Origin: an uncultured Acidobacteriota bacterium
GTDB lineage: Bacteria > Acidobacteriota > Vicinamibacteria > Vicinamibacterales > UBA2999
Length of the DNA: 43,503 bases
Assembly (NCBI GenBank): GCA_902826065.1
Contig: CADEDM010000018.1
Coordinates: 1 to 43,503 of the forward strand
Direction of reading: 5' to 3'
Shown: positions 14,974 to 22,862 of the stretch, one piece after another
Layout of the letters: each line of letters starts with the position of its first letter
Position numbering within the stretch: position 1 is the stretch's first letter
Position numbers and translations under genes: made by a program
Notes under the pieces: model-generated
The model's database searches: none
What the model saw: the letters and a program-made list of their open reading frames with translations, nothing else
Told to the model about the DNA's origin: nothing

Positions 14974-16448
14974 TGTCCATGGTCCCCCGCTCCTGTTCGT
15001 TCGCGCTCGCCGCTGTGCTGGCGACGGCTCCGGCCGCCGCGGCCCACAGCGCCCCGATGGCCCACGAGCCCGGACAAGCCGCCCCCGCGACGCCAGCCCA
15101 GGCGCCCGTGCAGGCCCGTTCCGGCTGGACCAGCGACGACGCACCGCGCACCGATCAGACGGTCGACGTCGTGAAGGGCACGCGGCTCGTGCTCAACAGC
15201 CACGCCGGCGAAGCCACGGTGCGGGCGTGGGATCGCGACGCGGTGCGGGTCCAGGCCAGCCACAGCACGCGCGACCGCGTCGACGTGCAGACGGCCGACA
15301 ACACCCTGCGCGTGCGCACGCGCTCATCGCGCGGCCCCGGCGGGCCGGTGGACTACATCCTCACCGTGCCGCGGTGGATGGCCGTGAACCTGTCGGGCAC
15401 GTATCTCACCGCGACGATCGAGGGCACGTCGGCCGAAGTCACCGTCGAGACGGTGGGTGGCGACCTCACGCTCAAGGGCGGATCGGGCGCCGTGAGCCTG
15501 CGATCGATCGAAGGCGAGATCAAGGTCGACGGGGCGAGCGGCAAGGTCACCGCCAACACGGTCAACGACTCGATCACGCTCAACGCGGTGTCGGGCGACG
15601 TGATCGCCGAGACGGTGAACGGCGACGTCACGGTCAGCGCGGCGAAGGCGTCGAGCCTCGAGATCTCGACGGTGAACGGCGACGTGCGGTTCGAAGGGCC
15701 GGTCACCGGCGCCGGCACCTATCGCGTCACGACCCACCAGGGCGACATCCGCGTCAGCCTCGGCCAGAACGCCAGCGCCACGGTGTTCGTGCGGACGTTC
15801 CGCGGCGACTTCAGCAGCGACTTCCCCATCACCCTGCCGAACAAGAGCGACACGGACCGCGGCCGCAACAACGACAACAACGCGCGTTTCAACTTCACGC
15901 TCGGTTCGGGCACCGCGCGGGTGGAGCTGCAGTCGTTCCAGGGCGACATCCACGTCGCCAGGGGTCCGCTGCGCACGCGCGAGCGGGGCCGCGAGCGCGA
16001 GCGGAATCGCGAACACCAGATGGCGGGGCTCGGCTCGACGCTGGAGCGGTCGATCGAGCGCACCATCGGCGCCCTCGAACCGGTGATCGAAGCGCACGCC
16101 GAGGGCCTCGCCGCCCAGGTCGAGGCGGCGGTCGAGGCGCATGTCGACGACGCGGTCGATCTGGGCCTCTCGGTGCTCGGCGAGGTGCTGCGCCAGCTCG
16201 CGCCAGTGGCGCCAGTCCCGCCGGCGCCGCCCGCGTCCCGAGCCCCGCGCGCGCCCGAGCCGCCGCCCGCGCCCGAACCGGTCGATGCGCCGCCGGCGCC
16301 CCCGGTTCCTGACGCGCCGCCAGCGCCGCCAGCGCCCTTCGCCCTCCCGGCGCTCGCGCCGCCTCCTCCGCCGCTGGCGCCTCCCGCGCCCCCGGCAGCG
16401 CCGCTGCCGCCGCTGCCTCCGCGGTGGCCGGGATGGCTCGGGCGCTGA
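14973..16448 (+). CDS. exported DUF4097 beta-strand-repeat protein with Pro-rich tail
   Basis: Exported 491-residue protein with a DUF4097-type right-handed beta-strand repeat region, thought to be an envelope-associated adhesin or scaffold. Signal peptide about 1-24. Repeats run from about 55 to 330, with recurring T-V-N-G-D-V blocks (AETVNGDVTVSAAK, EISTVNGDVRFEGP, TTHQGDIRVSLG, LQSFQGDIHVARG). Residues about 335-400 are charged, then amphipathic (RTIGALEPVIEAHAEGLAAQVEAAVEAHVDDAVDLG). The last 90 residues are almost wholly Pro and Ala. AAGGAG at 14963-14968 precedes the ATG. It is coupled to the anti-sigma gene and is probably the effector or sensor target of that sigma module (inference). 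Confidence 0.85.
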   Translation: MSMVPRSCSFALAAVLATAPAAAAHSAPMAHEPGQAAPATPAQAPVQARSGWTSDDAPRTDQTVDVVKGTRLVLNSHAGEATVRAWDRDAVRVQASHSTRDRVDVQTADNTLRVRTRSSRGPGGPVDYILTVPRWMAVNLSGTYLTATIEGTSAEVTVETVGGDLTLKGGSGAVSLRSIEGEIKVDGASGKVTANTVNDSITLNAVSGDVIAETVNGDVTVSAAKASSLEISTVNGDVRFEGPVTGAGTYRVTTHQGDIRVSLGQNASATVFVRTFRGDFSSDFPITLPNKSDTDRGRNNDNNARFNFTLGSGTARVELQSFQGDIHVARGPLRTRERGRERERNREHQMAGLGSTLERSIERTIGALEPVIEAHAEGLAAQVEAAVEAHVDDAVDLGLSVLGEVLRQLAPVAPVPPAPPASRAPRAPEPPPAPEPVDAPPAPPVPDAPPAPPAPFALPALAPPPPPLAPPAPPAAPLPPLPPRWPGWLGR

Positions 16449-16636
16449 GCGCTGCACGAATCCGGCACGGACGCGTCCCGGCCCCGGACATGGCCGCACG
16501 TCCGCCTGACGAGTGCTCGCGACGCTGACCGGCAGGTGTAGTCGGCGGCCTTGGCGATTGCCGCGCGAGTGGCCCAGTCTCGCGCGATGACCCACCGCGT
16601 CTCGCCGCGGCATGCGTCTTGCGCCGCGACGGCGGC

Positions 16637-19081
16637 GTGACCCTTTCTACCGACCTTCGGCACAGCCTCCGGGCGCTCGCCGCCCGGCCGTTCTTCACGG
16701 CGGCCGTCGTCGGCACGCTGGCGCTCGGGGTGGGCGTGAACGCCGCACTCCTGCCGGTCGTGCGCGCCGTGGTACTGCAGCCGCTGCCCTTCGCCGCCCC
16801 CGGTCGACTGGTGGCGGTGTTCGAGCAACGTCCGGCGCCGGTGGGCCGCACGCGGCTGTCGTCGGACGGGTTCCTCGACGTCCGCACTGCCGTGCAGGCC
16901 ATGGCCGACCTCGCGACGTTCGCTGGCGTCGGTCGCACCATCACCGGCGACGGCGAACCCGAGTTCGTGGTCAGCCAGATGGTGTCGGCCAACCTCTTCG
17001 ACGTGCTGCAGGCCCGACCGCTCCTCGGCCGCACGTTCGCGTCCGGCGAAGACACCGGCGGCCGCGATCGCGTCGCGGTGCTGAGCTACGGACTGTGGCA
17101 GCGCCGCTACGGTGGCGCCGTCGACATCCTCGGCCGCGCGATCACGCTCAACGGCCTGCCACACGAGATCGTCGGCGTGATGCCGGCCGCCTTCGCCTTT
17201 CCGTCGGCCGACTACGCGTTGTGGACGCCGTTCGCGTTCCGCGACAACGCGATGGGCATGGCCGGACGCAATGCCCGGTTCCTGCGCGTGGTCGGGCGGC
17301 TGCGCGACGGCGCCGACAGCGCCACGCTGCGCGCGAGCCTCGGCGCGGCCGGGACCGCGCTGGCGGCGGCCTACCCGCGCGAGCACGGCGACGGCACGTT
17401 CGATCTCACCTCGCTCGCCGAGGAGCTGGTCGGCGATGTCCGCCCGGCGGTGACGCTGCTGTGGGCGGCAGTTGGCGCACTGCTCCTCATCGCCTGCGCC
17501 AACGTCACCAATCTGCTGCTGGCGCGCGCCACCGGCCGGCGGCGCGAGATCGCGGTGCGCCTCGCCCTCGGCGCCACGCGCGCCCGCATCGTGCGCGAGG
17601 TGCTCATCGAGACGCTCCTCTGCTACGCGGCGGCCGCGGTCGCCGGTCTCGGACTGGCGTGGTGGGCCCTCGACGCCGTCGTCCGGCTGGCGCCACCCGA
17701 TCTGCCGGGACTCGATGGCGTCGCCATCGACGGCTTCACGGTCGCGCTCACGGCCGGGATCGCGCTGGCCACCGGGCTCGCCTTCGGCGTCGGTCCGGCG
17801 CTGCACGCGGCGCGCCGTGATCCGTCGGCCGACGCCTCTCCCGGCGCCCCGCGCGCGGTGGCCGATGGCCGCGCCACGGAGCGCGTGCGCGGCGTGCTGG
17901 TCGGCGTCGAGGTCGCGCTCGCCCTCACGCTCGTCGTCGGTGCCGGGTTGGCGGTGCGCACCCTGCAGCAGCTCGGCGCCGTCGATCCCGGGCTGCGCGC
18001 CGACGACGCCCTCACGTTCGATCTCGTCCCGCCCGAGGCCCGTTATGTCGGCGGCGCCGACGTCGCGCGCTTCCACGGCGCGGTGGTCGACACGCTCCGG
18101 GACATCCCGGGCGTCGAAGCGGTCGGCGCCACTACACACCTGCCGCTGAGCGGACAGGATTTCGAGAACGCGGTGACGCCGGACGGCTGGACGCCGCCGA
18201 CGCCCGACAGCCGCGCCGTCGCGGGCGTGCGTGGCGTGGCCGGCGACTTCGTGGCCGCCGCCGGGCTGCACCTCCTGGCGGGACGCGCCATCACCGCGGC
18301 CGACGACGCGACGCGACCGCCGGTCGTGCTCGTCAACGCGAGCTTCGTCGCCCGCTACTGGCCGGGGGCGGCCGGTGTCGGCCGCCGCGTCAAGTTCGAC
18401 GATCGCGATGGGCCGGGCCCGTGGCTCGAGGTGGTGGGCGTCTACGCCGACGTCGCGCATCGCGGGCTCGACGCCGTGCGACGCCCGGAACTGCTCGTGC
18501 CCCAGGCGCAGGCCGATCCCGAGCTGGTCCGCCGCTGGTTCCGCGGCATGTCGATCGTCGTCCGCTCGGGGCTGGCCGTGGACGCCCTCATGCCCGACAT
18601 CCGCCTCCGCGTCCGTGGCCTCGACGACCACGTGCCGATCATCCGCCCGCGCACGATGCCGGCGCTGGTGGGGGCGGCCGCGGGGCCGCAACGCTTCCGC
18701 GGCGTGCTGCTGGCGATCTTCGCGGCGCTCGCGGTCGCCCTCGCCGCCGTCGGCATCGCCGGCGTGGTCGCGTCGCTGGTGGCCCGCCGCACGCGCGAGC
18801 TCGGGGTGCGCGTCGCACTCGGCGCCGCGCCGCGCGACGTGCTCGGTGCCGTCGTCGGCTGGGTCGGGCCCGCGGTGGCGCTCGGCGGCGTGGCCGGCAT
18901 CGGCGGCGGCCTCGCCGTGGGACGCGCGATGCGCGCGCTGCTGTTCCAGGTGCAGCCACTCGACGTCACGACCTGGATCGCGGCGGCGCTGATGCTGCTG
19001 GCGGCCGCGGGCGCCGCGGTGCTGCTGCCGGCCCGTCGGGCGCTGGCCGTGGACCCGCTGAGCTCGCTGCGCGGCGATTGA
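16637..19081 (+). CDS. ADOP-type ABC transporter permease (duplicated MacB/FtsX permease)
   Basis: Inner-membrane permease of the duplicated-orphan type common in Acidobacteriota. The 814-residue product has two MacB-type periplasmic domains and two FtsX permease domains. The first half has DLRHSLRALAARPFFTAAVVGTLALGVGVNAAL near the start, then LLGRTFASGEDTGGRDRVAVLSYGLWQRRYGG, then helices from LLIACANVTNLLLARATGRRREIAVRLALGATRARI. The second half repeats this, ending ARRTRELGVRVALGAAPRDVLGAVVGW and a C-terminal VDPLSSLRGD. There is no ATPase domain and none next door, so ATP-binding subunits must come from elsewhere. GTG 16637 was chosen by family start. TTG 16619 is in frame. No clear ribosome-binding site is seen. 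Confidence 0.9.
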   Translation: MTLSTDLRHSLRALAARPFFTAAVVGTLALGVGVNAALLPVVRAVVLQPLPFAAPGRLVAVFEQRPAPVGRTRLSSDGFLDVRTAVQAMADLATFAGVGRTITGDGEPEFVVSQMVSANLFDVLQARPLLGRTFASGEDTGGRDRVAVLSYGLWQRRYGGAVDILGRAITLNGLPHEIVGVMPAAFAFPSADYALWTPFAFRDNAMGMAGRNARFLRVVGRLRDGADSATLRASLGAAGTALAAAYPREHGDGTFDLTSLAEELVGDVRPAVTLLWAAVGALLLIACANVTNLLLARATGRRREIAVRLALGATRARIVREVLIETLLCYAAAAVAGLGLAWWALDAVVRLAPPDLPGLDGVAIDGFTVALTAGIALATGLAFGVGPALHAARRDPSADASPGAPRAVADGRATERVRGVLVGVEVALALTLVVGAGLAVRTLQQLGAVDPGLRADDALTFDLVPPEARYVGGADVARFHGAVVDTLRDIPGVEAVGATTHLPLSGQDFENAVTPDGWTPPTPDSRAVAGVRGVAGDFVAAAGLHLLAGRAITAADDATRPPVVLVNASFVARYWPGAAGVGRRVKFDDRDGPGPWLEVVGVYADVAHRGLDAVRRPELLVPQAQADPELVRRWFRGMSIVVRSGLAVDALMPDIRLRVRGLDDHVPIIRPRTMPALVGAAAGPQRFRGVLLAIFAALAVALAAVGIAGVVASLVARRTRELGVRVALGAAPRDVLGAVVGWVGPAVALGGVAGIGGGLAVGRAMRALLFQVQPLDVTTWIAAALMLLAAAGAAVLLPARRALAVDPLSSLRGD

Positions 19082-19093
19082 GGTCGCGCGCGG

Positions 19094-19636
19094 CTAGGAC
19101 AGCGCGCGTTCGGCGCGCAGCACCACGGCGTCGCCGGGCACCGCGCGAATCACGAACCCGGCGTGCCGCACCACAGCGCGCATGGCATCGTTGTCGGCGA
19201 GCATGTCGCCGTAGAGGCGCTGCACCCCGCGTTCGGCGGCGGCAGCGACGAGGCGCTGCAGCAGCGCGCGACCCAAGCCGCGTCCCTGCCAGCGATCGAC
19301 GACGAGCAGCGCGATCTCCGCGGCATCGCCGGGGGCGGTGCGCGTCAGGCGCGCGAGACCGAGCACCTCGGGCCGGCCGTCGTCGCGGCGGTGTTCGCCC
19401 ACCAGCGCCAGGCCCAGCGCCGGATCGGTGCGGCATGTCAGCGCCAGCCGCGTGTGCGTGATGCGCTGCTCGAGCGACGTGATGTGGAAGTAACGGTGAT
19501 ACACCGATCGCGTCGAGAGGCCGGCGTGGAACTCGGCCATCAGCGGCTCGTCGTCGGGACGGATCGGACGCACGCGCACCAGCGTGCCGTCCTTCAGCGT
19601 CACGTCGTCGCCACGCGCCGGCGCCTCCGCAGGCAT
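19094..19636 (-). CDS. GNAT-family N-acetyltransferase
   Basis: Acyl-CoA-dependent N-acetyltransferase of 180 residues, resembling the C-terminal GNAT domain of Pat-type protein lysine acetyltransferases: VTLKDGTLVRVRPIRPDDEPLMAEFHAGLSTRSVYHRYFH (residues about 12-51). The acetyl-CoA loop is RWQGRGLGRALLQRL near 117-131, followed by LYGDMLADNDAMRAVVRHAGF. The AMP-forming CoA-ligase-like domain of full Pat proteins is absent. The ATG at 19636 is supported by a TATGCT hexamer 6 bases upstream. It converges with the ADOP gene and is divergent from the DinB gene. Substrate unknown. Confidence 0.88.
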   Translation of the reverse strand: MPAEAPARGDDVTLKDGTLVRVRPIRPDDEPLMAEFHAGLSTRSVYHRYFHITSLEQRITHTRLALTCRTDPALGLALVGEHRRDDGRPEVLGLARLTRTAPGDAAEIALLVVDRWQGRGLGRALLQRLVAAAAERGVQRLYGDMLADNDAMRAVVRHAGFVIRAVPGDAVVLRAERALS

Positions 19637-19642
19637 GGTGAT

Positions 19643-19648
19643 AGCATA
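19643..19648 (-). promoter_or_regulatory. candidate -10 element TATGCT, leaderless geometry
   Basis: TATGCT on the minus strand ends exactly 6 bases before the ATG at 19636, with no Shine-Dalgarno sequence in the gap. Confidence 0.45.
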
Positions 19649-19683
19649 GCGGCGCGCCGCACGCGGCGGCGCACTGCCTGGTC

Positions 19684-20190
19684 ATGCCGCTCGTCGATGC
19701 CCTGCTGCCCGAGTTCGATGCCGAGATCGCGTCGACGCGCCGCCTGCTCGAACGCCTGCCGGACGCGCGTCTCGATTTCCGCCCGCATCCCAAGAGCATG
19801 ACGCTGGCCGCGCTGGCCGAGCACCTGGGCCAACTCGGTGTGTGGGGACGGATGACCATCACGCAACCCGACGTCGACCTGGCGGCGGTGGCGCGTCCGC
19901 CCGGTTACCAGGGGCTGGGCAGCAAGGCCGCGATCCTCGACCACTTCGATCGCGAGATGGCGGCGGCGCGCGCCGCCCTGGTCGGCAAGACCGACGCCGA
20001 GCTGGCCGCACCGTGGACGCTGCACCGCGGCGACCAGCCGTTCTTCACGATGCCGAAGGCGTCGGTCTGGCGTACGTTCGTGATGAATCACGTCATCCAT
20101 CATCGCGGGCAGCTCACGGTCTACCTGCGCGAGCTCGACGTGCCGCTGCCCTCCATCTACGGGCCGAGTGCGGACGAACAGCCGTTCTGA
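19684..20190 (+). CDS. DinB/YfiT-family metal-binding protein
   Basis: Four-helix-bundle protein of the DinB superfamily. Members bind a divalent metal and some act as thiol transferases or detoxification enzymes. The 168-residue product has the expected three His ligands: His-47 in LAEHLGQLG, and His-136 and His-140 in MNHVIHHRGQL. Length is typical. It ends in FTMPKASVWRTF and the common C-terminal VYLRELDVPLPSIYGPSADEQP. Start ATG at 19684. The following membrane-protein gene overlaps its end by 23 bases in another frame, so the two are probably cotranscribed. Confidence 0.9.
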   Translation: MPLVDALLPEFDAEIASTRRLLERLPDARLDFRPHPKSMTLAALAEHLGQLGVWGRMTITQPDVDLAAVARPPGYQGLGSKAAILDHFDREMAAARAALVGKTDAELAAPWTLHRGDQPFFTMPKASVWRTFVMNHVIHHRGQLTVYLRELDVPLPSIYGPSADEQPF

Positions 20191-21697
20191 CGCGCCCGCG
20201 CTGCCAACCGGCGCCGTCGTCGCGGGCGGCGTCGCGTTCGCCGTCGTGGCGACGCTGAACGCCGGGGGCTACCGCTACGGGGCCTCGGACCAGGCGTTCT
20301 ACATCCCGGCCATCCTGCACCACCTCGATCCGGCGCTGTTCCCGCGCGATTGGGCGATGCTGGGTGCGCAGGGCCGCTATTTCCTGATCGACGAGATCAT
20401 GGCTGCGCTCGTGCGGACGACCGGCTGGCCGCTGCCGGCGTGGTTCGCGCTGGCACAAGCCGCCACCCTGGCGTCGCTCTATCTCGGTGCACTGCGGCTG
20501 GGCCGCGCCGTGCTGACGTCGCCCTGGGCGATCGCAGGCTGGATTGCGGCACTCACGCTGCGCCATCGCATCGCGAAGACCGGCGCCAACACCCTCGAAG
20601 GCTATTTCCATCCGCGCATGCTGGTGTTCGGCATCGGCCTGCTGGCGCTGGCCGACGTGTTGCGCGGGCGGCGCTGGCGACCGCTGATCGTGCTCGTGGC
20701 GGCCATGGCCGTACATCCGACGACGGCGGCGCTGTTTCTCGCGATCGTCGTCGTGGCCCTGATCGCGGCTGATCCGCGCCTGCATCGGCCGGCCGCCGCC
20801 ACTGCCGTCGCGGCCTGTGTCCTCGGGGCCCTCTGGCTCGGACTCGGCCCCGGACTCGACCTCGCGCCGATGGACGGCACCTGGCGCGCGTTGGTCGCCA
20901 CCAAGGACTACACCTTCCCCACGTCGTGGTCGGTGACCACGTGGCTGGTGAACCTGACGTCGCCGCTCGTGCTCGTCGCCGCGGCCTGGGCGCGCGCACG
21001 CGAAGGCCGGCTGACGTCGCCCGAACGGGGCCTGGTGGCTGGCGCCGCGATGCTGCTGGCCGGGTTCCTGCTGACGCTGCCATCGGTCGGAGCGGGCGTG
21101 CCGTTCCTCGTGCAGTTGCAGACGTCGCGCGTCTTCTGGCCGATCGAGGCGCTGGCGATCCTGTTCCTCGTCTGGTGGATCGTCGATCGTTCGCTGACCA
21201 CGCCGGTCCACACCGTCGCAGGCACGGTGGCACGCGCCGTCGCCGTGCTGCTCGTCGTGGCCGGCGTCGTGCGTGGCGTCTACGTCGGCTTCATCGAGAG
21301 CCCACAGCGCGCGACCTTCGCCTTCACGCTGCCCGACGATCCGTGGACGCGCGCGCTCGCCTGGGTGCGTGACTCGACCGCGGCCGACACGTTCGTGGTC
21401 GCTGATCCCGGCCACGCGTGGAAGCCCGGGATGGGCACGGCCGTGCGCATCGGCGCAGCGCGCGACGTCTACCTCGAGGAGACCAAGGACGTTGCGATCG
21501 CAATGTACTCGCGCGACGCCGCGCACGAGGTCGCGGCCCGGATCTCGGCCGCGCAGGGCTTCGACACGCTGACGGTGGAGGCCCTGCGACGGCTCGTGCC
21601 GGCGGGCGCCGCCGCCGTCCTCGTGACGACGCGGGGGCTCGACCTGCCCGTGCGCCACCGCGCCGATGGCGTCACCGTCTACGCGTTGACGCCGTGA
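20168..21697 (+). CDS. polytopic membrane protein, GT-C-like architecture, unknown function
   Basis: Not assigned to a named function. The 509-residue product has about ten hydrophobic segments. An early loop reads YGASDQAFYIPAILHHLDPALFPRDW (residues about 37-62), with acidic residues after the first helix as in GT-C-type lipid-linked glycosyltransferases and related uncharacterised families. A soluble C-terminal part starts near 395 (PDDPWTRALAWVRDSTAADTFVVADPGHAW), where GT-C proteins often have a periplasmic domain. GTG 20168 overlaps the end of the DinB gene by 23 bases. No sugar-nucleotide enzymes lie nearby to support a glycan role. Confidence 0.75.
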   Translation: MRTNSRSDAPALPTGAVVAGGVAFAVVATLNAGGYRYGASDQAFYIPAILHHLDPALFPRDWAMLGAQGRYFLIDEIMAALVRTTGWPLPAWFALAQAATLASLYLGALRLGRAVLTSPWAIAGWIAALTLRHRIAKTGANTLEGYFHPRMLVFGIGLLALADVLRGRRWRPLIVLVAAMAVHPTTAALFLAIVVVALIAADPRLHRPAAATAVAACVLGALWLGLGPGLDLAPMDGTWRALVATKDYTFPTSWSVTTWLVNLTSPLVLVAAAWARAREGRLTSPERGLVAGAAMLLAGFLLTLPSVGAGVPFLVQLQTSRVFWPIEALAILFLVWWIVDRSLTTPVHTVAGTVARAVAVLLVVAGVVRGVYVGFIESPQRATFAFTLPDDPWTRALAWVRDSTAADTFVVADPGHAWKPGMGTAVRIGAARDVYLEETKDVAIAMYSRDAAHEVAARISAAQGFDTLTVEALRRLVPAGAAAVLVTTRGLDLPVRHRADGVTVYALTP

Positions 21698-21740
21698 CCG
21701 CGCGCACAGGCGCCAGTCGCGGCGTCTGTGCGATGCTGGC

Positions 21741-22862
21741 GTGACCATGTCCGCCGACGCGCCTGCGCCGCCTGCCGGCCCATTCGCCATCGCGCCGCCG
21801 ATCGAACCGATGCTGGCCGCGACGGCGGCAACGGTGCCCGCCGGCGACTATCTCTACGAGCCCAAGTGGGACGGCTTCCGCGCCATCGTCTTCCGCGGCG
21901 GCGACGATCTCTACATCCAGAGCCGCGACTTGCGACCGCTCGATCGCTACTTTCCCGAGCTGCACGACGCGTTGCTCGCGGTGCTCCCTGAGGGCTGCAT
22001 CGTCGACGGCGAGATCGTCATCACGACGCCCGCGGGACTCGATTTCGACCGGTTGCAGATGCGGCTGCACCCGGCGGCGTCGCGGGTGGCCACGCTGGCC
22101 GCCGCCACGCCGTCGTCGTTCGTCGCGTTCGATCTGCTGGCCGCCGATGGCCGCGATCTCCGCGGCGAGCCGCAGGCCGCGCGCCGACAGCGGCTCGAGC
22201 GCCTGCTCGCGCAGGCCGCGCCGCCGCTGCACCTCACGCCGATGACGACCGACGCGGCGATCGCGACCGACTGGCTGGCCCGCTTCGAAGGCGCCGGTCT
22301 CGACGGCGTGATCGCCAAACCGGCCGCCGGCGTCTACGAGCCCGGCCGGCGGTCGATGATCAAGGTGAAGCACATCCGCAGCGCCGACTGCGTGGTCGCC
22401 GGTTTCCGGTGGCACAAGCAGGGCCCCGGGACGATGGTCGGCTCCCTGCTGCTCGGCCTCAACGACGGCGAGGGCCGGCTGCAGCACGTCGGGGTGACCT
22501 CGGCGTTCACGACCGCGACGCGCAAGGCGCTGGTCGAGGAGCTGGCGCCACTGCGCGAGGGCGCACTCGACGGCCATCCGTGGCGGGCGTGGGCCACCGT
22601 GGAGGCGGCCGGCTCCCGCATGCCCGGCGGCCAGAGCCGCTGGAGCGCCGGCAAGGACCTGTCGTGGGAGCCGCTGCGCCCCGAACGCGTCTGCGAGGTG
22701 AAGTACGACCACATGCAGGGTGATCGCTTCCGTCACGCCGCGGTGTTCCTGCGTTGGCGGACCGACAAGGCACCCGCCGACTGCCGCTACGATCAGCTCG
22801 AGGTCACGACGCCGTACGAGCTCGCGAAGGTCTTCGGCGCGGCGGCGGATCGTCGCCCGTAG
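21741..22862 (+). CDS. ligC: ATP-dependent DNA ligase (LigC-type)
   Basis: Minimal ATP-dependent DNA ligase of 373 residues, catalytic core plus OB fold, related to mycobacterial LigC and the LigD ligase domain. Motif I is YEPKWDGFRAIVFRG, with Lys-42 taking AMP. Motif III is IVDGEIVI, IIIa SFVAFDLLAADG, IV LDGVIAKPAAGVYE, and V MIKVKHIRSADCVV. The OB-fold part begins near residue 225 (GFRWHKQGPGTMVGSLLLGL) and ends with YDHMQGDRFRHAAVFLRWR. GTG 21741 and ATG 21747 are both possible starts. Its 3' end overlaps the convergent polymerase gene by 59 bases. It probably seals breaks in end joining or base-excision repair. Confidence 0.92.
   Translation: MTMSADAPAPPAGPFAIAPPIEPMLAATAATVPAGDYLYEPKWDGFRAIVFRGGDDLYIQSRDLRPLDRYFPELHDALLAVLPEGCIVDGEIVITTPAGLDFDRLQMRLHPAASRVATLAAATPSSFVAFDLLAADGRDLRGEPQAARRQRLERLLAQAAPPLHLTPMTTDAAIATDWLARFEGAGLDGVIAKPAAGVYEPGRRSMIKVKHIRSADCVVAGFRWHKQGPGTMVGSLLLGLNDGEGRLQHVGVTSAFTTATRKALVEELAPLREGALDGHPWRAWATVEAAGSRMPGGQSRWSAGKDLSWEPLRPERVCEVKYDHMQGDRFRHAAVFLRWRTDKAPADCRYDQLEVTTPYELAKVFGAAADRRP

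Noticed and set aside
15719..18691. Minus-strand open frame of 990 codons over the DUF4097 and permease genes
   Set aside because: It is antisense to well-recognised genes and is composed of Arg/Gly/Ala-rich low-complexity residues. Long antisense frames are expected in GC-rich genomes.
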